From Betaproteobacteria bacterium (GTDB taxonomy: Bacteria > Pseudomonadota > Gammaproteobacteria > Burkholderiales > SG8-41): 41,091 nt of DNA. This document shows positions 26,931 through 36,466 of this stretch, in pieces. Below the pieces are notes generated by a model. The model saw only the letters and a program-made list of their open reading frames with translations. It made no database searches and was not told the origin of the DNA. How positions within the stretch are numbered: position 1 is the stretch's first letter; every line of letters starts with the position of its first letter. The stretch is from the NCBI GenBank assembly GCA_016192825.1, contig JACPTK010000003.1:1-41091 (forward strand), read 5' to 3'. Position numbers and translations under genes: made by a program.

Positions 26931-26942
26931 TGATCGAGATCA
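26929..26942 (+). promoter_or_regulatory. FNR/Anr-type binding site upstream of nrdJ
   Basis: TTGATCGAGATCAA is a perfect match to the FNR/Anr/Dnr consensus TTGAT-N4-ATCAA and a perfect palindrome. Its centre is 126 bases before the nrdJ GTG. A class II activator position (-41.5) would put transcription start near 26977, where a -10 is weak. TTTAAT (26944-26949) is an alternative -10 close to the box. Oxygen-limited activation of an oxygen-independent reductase fits known Anr control of nrdJ in Pseudomonas. Confidence 0.75.
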
Positions 26943-27061
26943 AGTTTAATAGCTTCAATCGGTTCAGGCGGTTACGCCGGATTGCTCAACCGGAGTATCA
27001 TGATTTGCGTCGGAACTGTCCGCTCCGTGGCTAGGAACCGGGGCGGTGGTGAGAGAAGAAT

Positions 27062-30000
27062 GTGAATCTGAACGACACCCTGCTCGCCCTGCCCCCGCAG
27101 CAAGTCACGCTCGACGTGCTGCTGGAAAAATACGCCAAGGGCGGCGAGAAGAGCGTCGAGGACGTGCGCCGGCGGGTCGCGCGCGCGCTCGCGGCGGTCG
27201 AGAAGGATGCCGCGCGCTGGGAGCGGGTGTTCTACGAAGCGCTCGAGAACGGCTTCATCCCCGGCGGGCGCGTCAACTCCGCCGCCGGCACGCCGCTCCA
27301 GGCAACCCTCATCAACTGCTTCGTGCAGCCCGTCGGTGATTCCGTCTCGGAGACCGTGGACGGCAAGCCCGGCATTTACCTTGCGCTGATGGAGGCCGCC
27401 GAGACCATGCGCCGCGGCGGCGGCGTCGGCTACGACTTTTCCGCGATCCGTCCGAGGGGCGCGAAGGTGCGCGGCACCGACAGCACCGCGAGCGGACCGG
27501 TGTCCTACATGCGCGTGTTCGACAAGAGCTGCGAGACCGTGGAGTCCGCCGGCTCGCGCCGCGGCGCGCAGATGGGCATCCTGCGCTGCGACCATCCCGA
27601 CATCGAAGGTTTCATCCACGCCAAGGACCAGGGCGAGCTCAAGAATTTCAACGTGAGCGTGGCGGTGACCGACGCCTTCATGCGCGCGGTCGAGCAGGAC
27701 GCCGAATGGGAGCTTGTGCACCAGCAGCCGCCCGCGCCGGATTTCGAGGGCGAATTCCGCCAGCGTGCCGACGGAATGTGGGTGTACCGCAGGGTGAAGG
27801 CGCGCGATCTGTGGCAGCAGATCATGGAATCCACCTACGACCACGCCGAGCCGGGCGTGTTCTTCGTGGATCGCGCCAACGCCGACAACAATCTTTCTTA
27901 CGCGGAGAAAATCGAGGCGACCAATCCGTGTGTCACCGCAGACACACGGCTGCACACACAATACGGACTTGCTCCCATCGGTGATCTGCATTCCACCGGC
28001 GCGGCGCTGCAAGCAACGGTTGACTTGCGCGCCTTGGGACAACACAGCAGTGGCGTGACGCTACGGCCAGCCGTACCAGCTTTCATGACCGCACGCGCGG
28101 CAGATGTCTATCGCGTCGAGACGGTCGATGGTTACGAAATCAAGGCAACCGCTTGGCACGACTTCTATACCACGCACGGCAAGATCAAACTCAAGGACCT
28201 CAAACCAGGCGACGAATTGCTGGTTCAGTCCGGCAAAGGACAGTTCGGCAGCGAGGGCAGCGGTGAGATCGGGTTGCTGATCGGTTTAATCACGGGTGAT
28301 GGCCACTTTACGAGCCGCGGGAATGGGGAAGAGGCGGCAATCATCAATTTCCGGGGCGAGGATCGTGAGTTCGCCCCCCCAGTAGCCGGTCACGTTAATA
28401 CCGCGATCGCGGGCCTCGCGTTGGCGCCTCGTAGCTATCGAGTCACCCCGACCGCCGTTCCTGAACGAAATCACGTCTTCGCCCGCTCTGTGCTGCTCGC
28501 CCGTTTCCTCGAGCATTACGGGTTTACCGCTGCCACGAAATTGCGAGTGCCCGAGGTTGTCTGGCGTGGGAACGAGGACTGCGTAAAGGGCTACTTGCGC
28601 GGGTTGTTCCAGACCGACGGCACCGTCGATATTTCCGGCGCAAGCCAGAGTTGTTCGGTTCGCCTCGCCTCCAGCGAGCCCAATCTGCTGAAAGACGTCC
28701 AGGTGCTGCTCGCCAATTTCGGCATCTTTTCCCGGATCCGCAAGCGGCGGGATGCGGGCACCCGCCTGATGCCGGATGGGAAAGGCGGACAACGGCTGTA
28801 CGCATGCCGCGCCGATTACGAACTCATCATCGATGGGAAGTCGCGCGAGCATTTCATGCGGGAAATCGGGTTTCACTCCGATGCCAAGAACGCGAAGTAC
28901 CGGCAATGGGTGAAGGACAAGGCGTTGCTCAAGTCGCAGCCGTTTGTCACCAAAGTAGCAGCCATCACTTACGTGGGGCGCGAAGCGGTTTACGACACCA
29001 CACAAGCCGATCACAACACGGTAATCTTCAACGGGCTGGTCACGGGGCAATGCGGCGAGCAGCCTTTACCGCCCTACGGCTGCTGCTGCCTCGGCTCGAT
29101 CGACCTGACGCCGTTCGTGCGCGAGCCGTTCGGCGCGAGCGCGCGCTTCGACTTCGAGGCGTTCGGTAAAGTCGTGCGCCCGGCCGTGCGCATGCTCGAC
29201 AACGTGCTCGACGCGACCGTGTGGCCGCTCGAGCACCAGCAGGCGGAGGCGCGCGCCAAGCGCCGCGTGGGGCTCGGCTACACCGGGCTGGGTGACGCGC
29301 TCATCATGCTCGGCCTGCGCTACGACACGGACGAAGCGCGCCGCATGACGGCGAGAATCGCGGAGACGATGCGCGACGAGGCCTATGCCGCCTCGGTCGG
29401 GCTCGCGAAGGAAAAGGGCGCGTTCCCCGCGCTCGACGCCGAGCAGTACCTCGCCGCGCCGCGCTTCGCCTCCCGGCTGCCGGAGCGCCTGAAAAACGAC
29501 ATCCGCAAGCACGGACTGCGCAACAGCCATCTTCTGTCGATCGCGCCCACCGGCACGATCTCGCTCGCCTTCGCCGACAACGCCTCCAACGGCATCGAGC
29601 CCGCGTACGCCTGGAGCTACCAGCGCAAGAAGCGCATGCCCGACGGCTCGATGAAGACCTACGACGTGGAGGACCACGCGTGGCGGCTCTACCGGCACCT
29701 CGGCGGCGATGCGGAGAAGCTGCCGCCGGCGTTCGTCACCGCGATGGACATCTCCGCGCTCGACCACATGCGGATGGTGGCCGTGGCCGCCCCGTACGTG
29801 GACTCCGCGATCAGCAAGACGGTGAACGTGCCCGAGGACTATCCCTACGAGCAGTTCAAGGATCTCTACCTCGAAGCCTGGAAGGCGGGGCTCAAGGGCA
29901 TCACGACCTACCGTCCCAACAAGGTGCTCGGGAGCGTGTTGTCGGTCGCCCCGCAGGCGGAACAGCCGAACGATCTGGACACCACCGACACCGACCGCCG

Positions 30001-31027
30001 GCTGCGGCTGGAGGTCGCGCCGCAACCCGCGCTTGCCAGCCTGCGCTGGCCGGGCCGGCCGAAGCTCGCCGCCGGCAACCTGTCATGGACCTACATGGTG
30101 GAGTCGCCCTTCGGCCAGTTCGCGATCTTCGTCGGCCACGTCGAAAACGGCGAGCCGTTCCCGTTCGAGGTGTGGGTGAACGGCACCGAGCAGCCGCGCG
30201 GCCTCGGCGCGGTCGCCAAGACGCTCTCGATGGACATGCGGGCGCAGGACAAGGCGTGGCTCCGGATGAAGCTCGACATCCTCGCGCGCACCACCGGCGA
30301 CGATGCCTTCGACTGCCCGATGCCGCCCGACGGCGAGGTGCGGCGCGTGCCGAGCGCGGTGGCGGCCTTCGCGCGCATCGTGCGCTACCGCGTGGACCAG
30401 CTCGGCGCGCTCGCGAAGACGGACGGAAGGTCCCCGGTGCTCGAGGCGCTCTACGCCAGGAAAGAGCCCAAGACCGGCACCGACGGCACCATGTCGTGGA
30501 CCGTGGACGTGCACAATCCGCGCGCGGGCGACGATTTCGTGCTGATCCTGAAGGAGCTGATGCTGCCCGGCGGGCACCGCCGGCCGTACTCGGTGTGGAT
30601 GGCGGGCGAGTACCCGCGCGCGCTCGACGGGCTGTGCAAGCTGCTCTCGCTCGACATGCGGGTGATCGACCCGGCGTGGATCGGCATGAAGCTGCGCAAG
30701 CTCCTCAATTACGCCGAGCCGCTCGGCGACTTCATGGCGCGCGTGCCGGGCGAGAGCCGGCAGCAGAATTTCCCGAGCACGATCGCCTACTGCGCGCGCC
30801 TGCTCATCCACCGCTACGCGATGCTCGGCGTGCTCGACGAGCGCGGCTATCCGCTCTTCGAAATGGGCGTGCTCGAGATCCCCGAGGACGACCGGGTCGA
30901 GGCGCGCGGCGCGCAGTACCAGATCCTGCACGGCAAGAAGTGCAAGGAGTGCGGCAACGCGGCCGTGATCCACAAGGACGGCTGCGAGTTCTGCACCGCG
31001 TGCGGCGCCATCGGCGCCTGCGGCTAG
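27062..31027 (+). CDS. nrdJ: Adenosylcobalamin-dependent (class II) ribonucleotide reductase with intein
   Basis: This enzyme makes deoxyribonucleotides using a B12-generated thiyl radical and does not need oxygen. The 1321-residue precursor contains an intein at 290-663, so the mature enzyme is about 947 residues. Extein landmarks are the redox Cys in TLINCFVQP (C86), [29 protein letters not shown], the active-site [17 protein letters not shown] interrupted by the intein, and [22 protein letters not shown]. Two TSCPD repeats follow (about 980-1110 and 1140-1265), then a Cys-rich tail ([13 protein letters not shown], last Cys two residues from the end) that acts as the redox relay in the family. 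The start is GTG at 27062, after GAGAGAAG; the overlapping ATG is followed at once by TGA. The TAG stop belongs to a repeat element. An FNR box lies upstream. Confidence 0.95.
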   Translation: MNLNDTLLALPPQQVTLDVLLEKYAKGGEKSVEDVRRRVARALAAVEKDAARWERVFYEALENGFIPGGRVNSAAGTPLQATLINCFVQPVGDSVSETVDGKPGIYLALMEAAETMRRGGGVGYDFSAIRPRGAKVRGTDSTASGPVSYMRVFDKSCETVESAGSRRGAQMGILRCDHPDIEGFIHAKDQGELKNFNVSVAVTDAFMRAVEQDAEWELVHQQPPAPDFEGEFRQRADGMWVYRRVKARDLWQQIMESTYDHAEPGVFFVDRANADNNLSYAEKIEATNPCVTADTRLHTQYGLAPIGDLHSTGAALQATVDLRALGQHSSGVTLRPAVPAFMTARAADVYRVETVDGYEIKATAWHDFYTTHGKIKLKDLKPGDELLVQSGKGQFGSEGSGEIGLLIGLITGDGHFTSRGNGEEAAIINFRGEDREFAPPVAGHVNTAIAGLALAPRSYRVTPTAVPERNHVFARSVLLARFLEHYGFTAATKLRVPEVVWRGNEDCVKGYLRGLFQTDGTVDISGASQSCSVRLASSEPNLLKDVQVLLANFGIFSRIRKRRDAGTRLMPDGKGGQRLYACRADYELIIDGKSREHFMREIGFHSDAKNAKYRQWVKDKALLKSQPFVTKVAAITYVGREAVYDTTQADHNTVIFNGLVTGQCGEQPLPPYGCCCLGSIDLTPFVREPFGASARFDFEAFGKVVRPAVRMLDNVLDATVWPLEHQQAEARAKRRVGLGYTGLGDALIMLGLRYDTDEARRMTARIAETMRDEAYAASVGLAKEKGAFPALDAEQYLAAPRFASRLPERLKNDIRKHGLRNSHLLSIAPTGTISLAFADNASNGIEPAYAWSYQRKKRMPDGSMKTYDVEDHAWRLYRHLGGDAEKLPPAFVTAMDISALDHMRMVAVAAPYVDSAISKTVNVPEDYPYEQFKDLYLEAWKAGLKGITTYRPNKVLGSVLSVAPQAEQPNDLDTTDTDRRLRLEVAPQPALASLRWPGRPKLAAGNLSWTYMVESPFGQFAIFVGHVENGEPFPFEVWVNGTEQPRGLGAVAKTLSMDMRAQDKAWLRMKLDILARTTGDDAFDCPMPPDGEVRRVPSAVAAFARIVRYRVDQLGALAKTDGRSPVLEALYARKEPKTGTDGTMSWTVDVHNPRAGDDFVLILKELMLPGGHRRPYSVWMAGEYPRALDGLCKLLSLDMRVIDPAWIGMKLRKLLNYAEPLGDFMARVPGESRQQNFPSTIAYCARLLIHRYAMLGVLDERGYPLFEMGVLEIPEDDRVEARGAQYQILHGKKCKECGNAAVIHKDGCEFCTACGAIGACG
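27929..29050 (+). mobile_element. Intein with LAGLIDADG homing endonuclease in nrdJ
   Basis: In-frame 374-codon insertion between the Pro and Cys of the RNR motif [12 protein letters not shown]. The N-terminal splice block is [13 protein letters not shown] (Cys1), block B is IKATAWHDF (T363/H366 of the precursor), and the endonuclease blocks are [11 protein letters not shown] (Asp 413) and [11 protein letters not shown] (Asp 519). The C-terminal blocks are [10 protein letters not shown] and [11 protein letters not shown]. The last residue is Gln, not Asn, and the one before it is Gly, not His. The +1 residue is the catalytic Cys of the reductase. Codon usage is less GC-biased than the exteins, consistent with horizontal arrival. 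Confidence 0.95.
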
Positions 31028-31160
31028 CAGTGTGTCGGACTTTGGGTTCCGCACGGGTTTTCGCAGGCCACCGCCATCGTGATCCGCAGTGCCGGCGGGC
31101 GACACACCGCTGATGCGTTCACACCGACCTTTCCTGGGAGCCAGTCCGACAGGCTGCCAG
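31025..31160. repeat. MITE/REP-like element, family B, copy 2
   Basis: Starts CTAGCAGTGTGTCGGACTTT at the nrdJ stop codon and ends in AGTCCGACAGGCTGCCAGC. The reverse complement of 13415-13532 aligns along the whole unit, including gggttccgca, gcaggccacyg and gcgttcacrccgacctttc. This copy has about 20 extra internal bases. The remaining gap to the next gene (31161-31362) contains only a short tract of gcctttc words and a ribosome binding site. Confidence 0.8.
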
Positions 31161-31190
31161 CGGCGCGTGACGGGTGAGGCGACCGAAGGC

Positions 31191-31232
31191 CTGCCTTTCG
31201 CCTTTCGCCTTTCGCTTTAGGCCTTCCGCCTC
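31191..31232. repeat. GCCTTTC word tract
   Basis: Words gcctttcgcctttcgcctttcgctttaggccttccgcc: three tandem copies of a 7-base unit and degenerate relatives between the family B element and the glycine-zipper gene. Confidence 0.5.
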
Positions 31233-31362
31233 TTCCCGCCTGTCGAGCCGAACCGCGCCGGGCGTCGCCCCCTGGCGACAACTTCGTGAAGAAACCCGGA
31301 CAACCCATCACGGGTCCAACGGGTTGACGCCGTTGGCATCGCCTATCGCACAGGAGGACAAA

Positions 31363-31956
31363 ATGCACACCCGTCACGGCCTTTCCCGCTTATTGATCGT
31401 GCTCGCCCTCGCCAGCGGCGCCATTGGGGTCGCAGTGCCTGTGAACACCTACGGCGATCCGCCGCCCTGGGCTCCCGCCCACGGCTGGCGCAAGAAGAAC
31501 GACCCCTACTACACCGGTTATACCGGCAAGAAATGGGACAAGGACTACGGCGTGCTGAACGGTCGCTGCAACCGCGAGGCGGTCGGCGCGGTGATCGGCG
31601 GTGTCGCGGGCGGCGCCATCGGCTCGCAGGTCGGCAAGGGCAGCGGCCGGCAGATCGCAATCGTCATCGGCACCATCGCCGGCGCGATCCTCGGCGCGCA
31701 GGTCGGTCGCGACATCGACCAGACCGACCGCGCGTGCATCGGTCACGCCCTCGAGCTGGCTGGAGACCGCAGGCGCGTCAGCTGGCGGAGCGCCGACAAT
31801 CGCACCGGCTATCTGCTGACGCCGGTGCAGGGCTTCGAGCACGGCGGCGCGCATTGCCGCGAGTTCGACCTCACGGTGGCCTCCGGCCGGCGCCAAGAAA
31901 CCAATCGGGCGATGGCCTGCCCGACGGGCGATGGCGGATGGCGCATACTCGGCTGA
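31363..31956 (+). CDS. Glycine-zipper (2TM) envelope protein
   Basis: The 197-residue exported protein has an N-terminal signal peptide (MHTRHGLSRLLIVLALASG, with a possible cleavage near VPVNTYG). A short YYTGYTGKKWDKDYGVLNG stretch is followed by the glycine zipper: EAVGAVIGGVAGGAIGSQVG and IAIVIGTIAGAILGAQVG, two Gly-x3-Gly hairpin helices typical of Rick_17kDa/YmgG-like proteins that insert in membranes. The C-terminal domain (VSWRSADNRTGYLLTPVQGF to CREFDL) is the common bacterial RT0821/Lpp1805-type surface domain. The start is fixed by the AGGAGG ribosome binding site 5-6 bases before ATG 31363. No lipobox is evident. The role is unknown and probably concerns envelope integrity. Confidence 0.88.
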   Translation: MHTRHGLSRLLIVLALASGAIGVAVPVNTYGDPPPWAPAHGWRKKNDPYYTGYTGKKWDKDYGVLNGRCNREAVGAVIGGVAGGAIGSQVGKGSGRQIAIVIGTIAGAILGAQVGRDIDQTDRACIGHALELAGDRRRVSWRSADNRTGYLLTPVQGFEHGGAHCREFDLTVASGRRQETNRAMACPTGDGGWRILG

Positions 31957-32005
31957 CGCCGGAGATTGCGTGAACTCGAGACGGGTGACGGGTGGCCGGC
32001 CCGGA

Positions 32006-32977
32006 TCACTCGATCCGCACGTTGGCCGCCTTGATCACTTTCGCCCACTTCGGAATCTCGCGCTGGATGTGGTCGGCGAATTCCCTGGACGTGCCGCCGA
32101 TGATCTCGGCGCCGAGCCCCGTCAGCCGCTTGCGCACGTCGGGGAGCTTGAGGATGCGGTTGAGCTCCGCGTTGAGCTTCTCCACGACGGGCGCGGGCGT
32201 GCCCGCGGCCACGAGCACACCGTGCCACGTGGTCGCCTCGAAACCCGGCACGCCGGCTTCCGCGATCGTCGGCAGCTCCGGCATCAGGCGGATGCGCCGG
32301 GCGGGCGTCACGGCGAGCGCGCGCACCCGCTTCGCCTGGATGTGCGGGTAGACCGAGAGCGAGGTCGCGAACATGAGATGGGTGTTGCCGGCGATCAGGT
32401 CGGCCAGCGCCGGCGCCGCGCTCTTGTAGGGAATCGACACGATGTCGACGCGGGCCATGCTCTTGAACATCTCCGCGGCAAGGTGCGCCGCCGCGCCCAT
32501 GCCGGAGTTGGCGTAGTTGAGCTCCCCCGGCCGCGCCCTCGCGAGCGCGATCAGCGCCTTCACTGAATGCACCGGCAGCGAGGGATGCACGACCAGGATG
32601 TTGGGCTGGGTCCCGACCAGGATGATCGGCGCGAAGTCCTTCACCGGATCGAACGGCAGCTTGCGGTAGAGACTCACGTTCGCGCCGAAGGTCGCGTTGT
32701 TCCCGGTCACCAGGGTGTAGCCGTCCGCGGGCGCCTTGGCCGCGAGCTCGGTGCCGATGTTGCCGCCCGCACCGGGGCGGTTCTCGATGATAACCGGCTG
32801 GCCGAAGCCCTCGGAAAGCTTCTGCCCGAGGAGGCGCGCCAGGATATCGGTCGGCCCGCCGGGCAGGTTGGGCGCGATGAACCGGATGGGCTTCGAGGGG
32901 TAATCCTGCGCGACCGCGACACCGCAACACGCGGCGAGCAGCGCCGCCCAGCACAGCCTGAAGACATTATGGATCAT
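32006..32977 (-). CDS. Bug/TctC-family tripartite tricarboxylate transporter binding protein
   Basis: The periplasmic solute-binding protein has 323 residues and a signal peptide (MIHNVFRLCWAALLAACCG to VAVAQ). The mature protein begins DYPSKPIRFIAPNLPGG, the usual Bug motif, and continues with GQPVIIENRPGAGGNIG, FAPIILVGTQPNILVVHPSLP and VPGFEATTWHGVLVAAGTP. Members bind carboxylates such as citrate or aromatic acids, and most are orphans lacking the TctA/TctB membrane pair, as here. It lies 8 bases downstream of a paralogous gene in transcription. ATG 32977 is preferred over a TTG at 32989 that overlaps the upstream stop. Confidence 0.93.
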   Translation of the reverse strand: MIHNVFRLCWAALLAACCGVAVAQDYPSKPIRFIAPNLPGGPTDILARLLGQKLSEGFGQPVIIENRPGAGGNIGTELAAKAPADGYTLVTGNNATFGANVSLYRKLPFDPVKDFAPIILVGTQPNILVVHPSLPVHSVKALIALARARPGELNYANSGMGAAAHLAAEMFKSMARVDIVSIPYKSAAPALADLIAGNTHLMFATSLSVYPHIQAKRVRALAVTPARRIRLMPELPTIAEAGVPGFEATTWHGVLVAAGTPAPVVEKLNAELNRILKLPDVRKRLTGLGAEIIGGTSREFADHIQREIPKWAKVIKAANVRIE

Positions 32978-32985
32978 GGTTGCGT

Positions 32986-33939
32986 TCAATTCGCGCGCGC
33001 GGCGGTCATGATCTTGCTGAAACGCGCGATCTCGGATTTCATCGTCGCCGCAAGCTGCTCCGGCGAGCCGCCCACGACGTCGAATCCGGTCGCGACGAAC
33101 CGCTCCTTCACCGCCGGCTGGTTCAGCGCCCGCACGATGTCCCGATTCAGGCGCTGGATGATCGGCGCGGGCGTCTTCGCCGGCGCGAAGACCCCCAGGA
33201 TCGAGGTCACTTCATAGCCCGGCAGGCCCGCCGCCGCCATCGTGGGCAGGCCGGCCGCCAGCGCCGACGGCTTGGCGCTGGTGACCGCGAGCGCCCTCAG
33301 CTTCCCCAGCTTCACCAGGGGCGTCGCGGAGGTCGCGCTGGCGAAAAAGAGCTGCACTTCGCCACTGACGAGCGCGGTGAGCCCCGGGACGTTGCCCTTG
33401 TAGGGAACGCGCACGAAGCGGGCGCCCGTCATGGCGGCGAACGTCTCGGCCGCGATGAACGTCGTCGAGCCGGTGGGACCGACCGCGCAGTTGAGGTCTC
33501 CCGGACGGGCCTTCGCCAGCGCGACCAGGTCCTTGACCGACTTCACCGGCAGCGAGGGATGCACGACGAGGATGTTGGGCGAGCTGCCGACCAGCGCGAC
33601 CGGCGCGAAATCCCGCAATGGATTCCACGAGAGATCTTTGCGCACCAGCGGCGCGATCCAGACGATGCTGGCGTAGATCAGCAGCGTGTAGCCGTCGCGG
33701 GGCGACTTCACCACGTGTTCCACCGCGATGATCCAGGGCCGGTTTTCCACGACCAGCGGCTGACCGAGGCTGGTCGAGACGCCCGGCCCGATCAGTCGCG
33801 CCGCGATGTCGCCGGGACCGCCGGCGTCGCCGGTCACCATGCGTACGGGCTTGGTCGGAAAATCCTGGCCCGCCGCCAGACCCGCTCCGGCGAGCAACAT
33901 CCCGAATGTCAGCGCCAACGCGACACGTTGCATGCGCAT
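32986..33939 (-). CDS. Second Bug/TctC-family solute-binding protein
   Basis: The paralogue of the downstream neighbour has 317 residues and the signal peptide MRMQRVALALTFGMLLAGAG. Its mature N-terminus is DFPTKPVRMVTGDAGGPGDIA. The shared ILVVHPSLPVKSVKDLVALAKARPGDLN motif and a conserved VPYKGNVPGL place it in the Bug family. It is the first gene of a two-gene minus-strand unit, divergent from the amidohydrolase gene (205-base gap). ATG 33939 gives a normal signal peptide; the open frame extends further upstream without support. The ligand is unknown. The divergent amidohydrolase suggests a dicarboxylate or lactone. Confidence 0.92.
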   Translation of the reverse strand: MRMQRVALALTFGMLLAGAGLAAGQDFPTKPVRMVTGDAGGPGDIAARLIGPGVSTSLGQPLVVENRPWIIAVEHVVKSPRDGYTLLIYASIVWIAPLVRKDLSWNPLRDFAPVALVGSSPNILVVHPSLPVKSVKDLVALAKARPGDLNCAVGPTGSTTFIAAETFAAMTGARFVRVPYKGNVPGLTALVSGEVQLFFASATSATPLVKLGKLRALAVTSAKPSALAAGLPTMAAAGLPGYEVTSILGVFAPAKTPAPIIQRLNRDIVRALNQPAVKERFVATGFDVVGGSPEQLAATMKSEIARFSKIMTAARAN

Positions 33940-34144
33940 ACCGTCTTCTCCTCGCGCGGGTCGCGGCCCGCTCGACCGACCACATGGTGGAAAACCGCGA
34001 CCGCGACCGCGTTCAGGATACCAAAACGACGGCGATTCCGTTACCATCGGCCGCACGAAATCATGGCTACCGCCCGGCACGCGTTGCGCGAAGCGGACAC
34101 GCCGAACGCCCAGGCCGCCCGCGGCGGCCAGCCGAGTCCAGACT

Positions 34145-35029
34145 ATGGCCACCGCACCGCAACCCACGACGCCCAAGCCCTCGCAAATGCCCGATCTCGC
34201 CACGCGCAAGCCGGCGATCGAGGTGCCGGCCGGCGCCTGCGACACGCACGCGCATCTCTTCGGGCCGCCGCAACGCTACCCGTATCGCGACACGCGCATG
34301 TACACGCCGCCCCCGGTCGCCGTGGCGGACTACCGGCGCATGCTCGGCACGCTCGGGATCGAGCGCGCGGTCATCGTGCATACGGCGATCCATCGCGACT
34401 ACCAGGTCACCCTCGACGCGCTGTGCGAGTCGCGGGGCCGTTTCAGGGCGATCGCGCTGCCCGACCCGGGTATGAGCGAGCGCGAGCTTGAGACGCTGCA
34501 CGAAGGGGGCTTTCGCGGCGTGCGCTTCAATCCCTATTTCAACGCGCAGCAGGAGCTGCGCCCGCTGGAGGAGATCGCCGCGCGCATCCGGCCGCTCGGC
34601 TGGCATCTCCAGTTCCACCTCGACGCTCGCGATCTTCCGGAGCTCGCGCCGCGCCTCGAGAAGCTCCCGGTGGAGGTCGTCATCGACCACCTCGGCCACA
34701 TGCCGCTCGCCGCGGGGCTCGGGCACCCGGGATTCCAGCTTCTGCTGCGCATGCTGCGCGAGCGGCGCTGCTGGGTGAAGCTCTCCGCGCCGATGCGCTT
34801 CGAGGACCCGCGCCCCCCGTACCCGAACGTGACGCCGATCGCGCAGGCGCTGATCGAGGCGGCGCCCGATCGCGTGGTGTGGGGCAGCGACTGGCCGCAC
34901 GTCCTGTTCGACGGCTTCATCCCGAACGACGGCGATCTGCTCGACCTGCTCGCGACATGGGCGCCCGATCCCGCGCTGCGCAAGCGCATCCTGGTGGACA
35001 ACCCCGTGGCGCTGTACGGTTTTGCCTGA
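34145..35029 (+). CDS. Amidohydrolase, 2-pyrone-4,6-dicarboxylate lactonase-like
   Basis: The 294-residue TIM-barrel metal-dependent hydrolase is of the amidohydrolase_2/PDC-lactonase (LigI) group. The first strand carries the HxH motif in ACDTHAHLFGP. RGVRFNPYFNAQ, LQFHLDARDLPEL and VVIDHLGHMP follow, and the metal-site Asp is in WGSDWPHVLF, as in LigI-like proteins. LigI opens 2-pyrone-4,6-dicarboxylate in the protocatechuate 4,5-cleavage pathway, but many relatives act on other lactones. ATG 34145 lies just before the conserved region and removes a repeat-free, unconserved N-terminal extension; a shorter start at 34190 (MPDLATR) is possible. It is co-directional with the LVIVD gene 76 bases downstream. 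Confidence 0.88.
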   Translation: MATAPQPTTPKPSQMPDLATRKPAIEVPAGACDTHAHLFGPPQRYPYRDTRMYTPPPVAVADYRRMLGTLGIERAVIVHTAIHRDYQVTLDALCESRGRFRAIALPDPGMSERELETLHEGGFRGVRFNPYFNAQQELRPLEEIAARIRPLGWHLQFHLDARDLPELAPRLEKLPVEVVIDHLGHMPLAAGLGHPGFQLLLRMLRERRCWVKLSAPMRFEDPRPPYPNVTPIAQALIEAAPDRVVWGSDWPHVLFDGFIPNDGDLLDLLATWAPDPALRKRILVDNPVALYGFA

Positions 35030-35105
35030 GCCGCCGCCGGGTCGCGGGCGTTGTGCTTGCGGCCCCGGAACGACGGCGACACCCGATCGACCCTGAGGAG
35101 CACAG

Positions 35106-36461
35106 ATGAACGACGCTTCGCACTCCCCGCAACTCGCCCGCAACGTGAAACGGCTCGCGCACCTCGACCTGCAGGGCGCCGGCCAGGTCTACGTCCAGGG
35201 CCAGTACGCCTACATCGGGCACCTGCCGGCGCGCGAGGGAAGCCGCGCGCCCGACGCCCGGCTCGGCACCAGCATCCTCGACATCTCCGACCCGCGCAAG
35301 CCGCGGATCGTGTCGCAGATCCAGCTCGAGGATCCCACTTCGTACAGCCACAAGGCGCGCGTGATCGGCGACATCATGATCGTCAACAGCGAGCGGCGCA
35401 TGACGGCGATCGGCCGCAAGATCGAGATGCTGCCCCGCCTGCGCGCCATGCTGCGCGAGAAGCTCGGCCGCGACCCCACGCACGCCGAGCTCGCGGAGCC
35501 GCTCGGCCTGAAGGCCGACGAAATGCCGGCGGTCGAGGCGGTCGAGCGCGCGCCCTACGAGGGTGGCGGCTTCCGCCTCTACGACGTGTCGGACCGCGCG
35601 AAACCGAAGCTCATCTGCTTCCAGAAGACGCACGGCATTGGCGTGCACCGTTTCGACATGGACGCGAACTACGCCTACATCTCCACCGAGATGCCGGGCT
35701 ATATCGGCAACATCCTGGTGATCTACGACATCCGCAATCCCGCGAAGCCGGAGGAAGTCTCGCGCTGGTGGATGCCGGGCCAGCACCTCGCCGGCGGCGA
35801 GAAGCCCACCTGGCACGGGCGCCGCAACCGGCTGCATCACGCGCTGCGCGTCGGCGACCACCTGTGGGCCGGCTGCTGGATGGCGGGCGTGCGCGTGATC
35901 GACGCCTCCAACGTCCGCAAGCCGCGCACGGTGGGGGAATTCAACCCTCACCCGCCGTTTCCGGAGCCGAGCCATACCTTCATGGGGGTGCCGTTCGCGA
36001 TCCAGGGCCGCCGCATCGCGCTGATCGCCGACGAAGAGGACCTCATGCACACCGAGGAGGACATGCTCAAGCGCCGCAACCAGCTGAAAGGCTGCCTGTG
36101 GGTGCTCGACGTGACCGACTTCTCGAAGATCCAGCCGCTCTCGATCTACTCGGTGAGCGAGATGGACACGCCGTGGGCGCGCGCGGTGCCGGGGCGCCTC
36201 GGCGCGCACCAGTTCGCGGAAAAAATGAACGACACGCTGGTCTACTGCGCGTGGTTCTCGGGCGGGCTGCGCATCGTGGACATCGCCGACCCGGCGCAGC
36301 CGCGCGAGGCCGGCTTCTTCATTCCCGAGCCGCGCGATGGGCGCGCCGGGCCGCAGACCAACGACGTGGACCTCGACGACCGCGGCCTGATCTACGTCGT
36401 CGACCGCGGCCCGAGCTTCGACATCCTGGAATTCGACCGCAAGCAGGCTGGGCTTTATTGA
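35106..36461 (+). CDS. LVIVD-repeat beta-propeller protein
   Basis: This 451-residue protein has the LVIVD repeat pattern: TSILDISDPRKPRIV, FRLYDVSDRAKPKLI, LVIYDIRNPAKPEEV, VRVIDASNVRKPRTV, LWVLDVTDFSKIQPL and LRIVDIADPAQPREA. It should form a beta-propeller. No signal peptide is visible, so it is presumably cytoplasmic. A GGAG-containing ribosome binding site (tgaggagcacag) directly precedes ATG 35106. Long insertions (residues about 100-160 and 300-345) carry the HTEEDMLKRRNQ and EKLGRDPTHAELAEPLGLKADE segments. No catalytic residue can be named. It follows the amidohydrolase gene closely and may be co-transcribed, so it may serve the same pathway. Confidence 0.9.
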   Translation: MNDASHSPQLARNVKRLAHLDLQGAGQVYVQGQYAYIGHLPAREGSRAPDARLGTSILDISDPRKPRIVSQIQLEDPTSYSHKARVIGDIMIVNSERRMTAIGRKIEMLPRLRAMLREKLGRDPTHAELAEPLGLKADEMPAVEAVERAPYEGGGFRLYDVSDRAKPKLICFQKTHGIGVHRFDMDANYAYISTEMPGYIGNILVIYDIRNPAKPEEVSRWWMPGQHLAGGEKPTWHGRRNRLHHALRVGDHLWAGCWMAGVRVIDASNVRKPRTVGEFNPHPPFPEPSHTFMGVPFAIQGRRIALIADEEDLMHTEEDMLKRRNQLKGCLWVLDVTDFSKIQPLSIYSVSEMDTPWARAVPGRLGAHQFAEKMNDTLVYCAWFSGGLRIVDIADPAQPREAGFFIPEPRDGRAGPQTNDVDLDDRGLIYVVDRGPSFDILEFDRKQAGLY

Positions 36462-36466
36462 CGCTC

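Noticed and set aside
26881-26960. NrdR boxes upstream of nrdJ
   Set aside because: No pair of ACACWATATATTGTG-like sites; only a loose GTGTATAG word.
26961-27061. Cobalamin riboswitch in front of nrdJ
   Set aside because: No B12-box-like sequence or suitable stem was found in the short leader.
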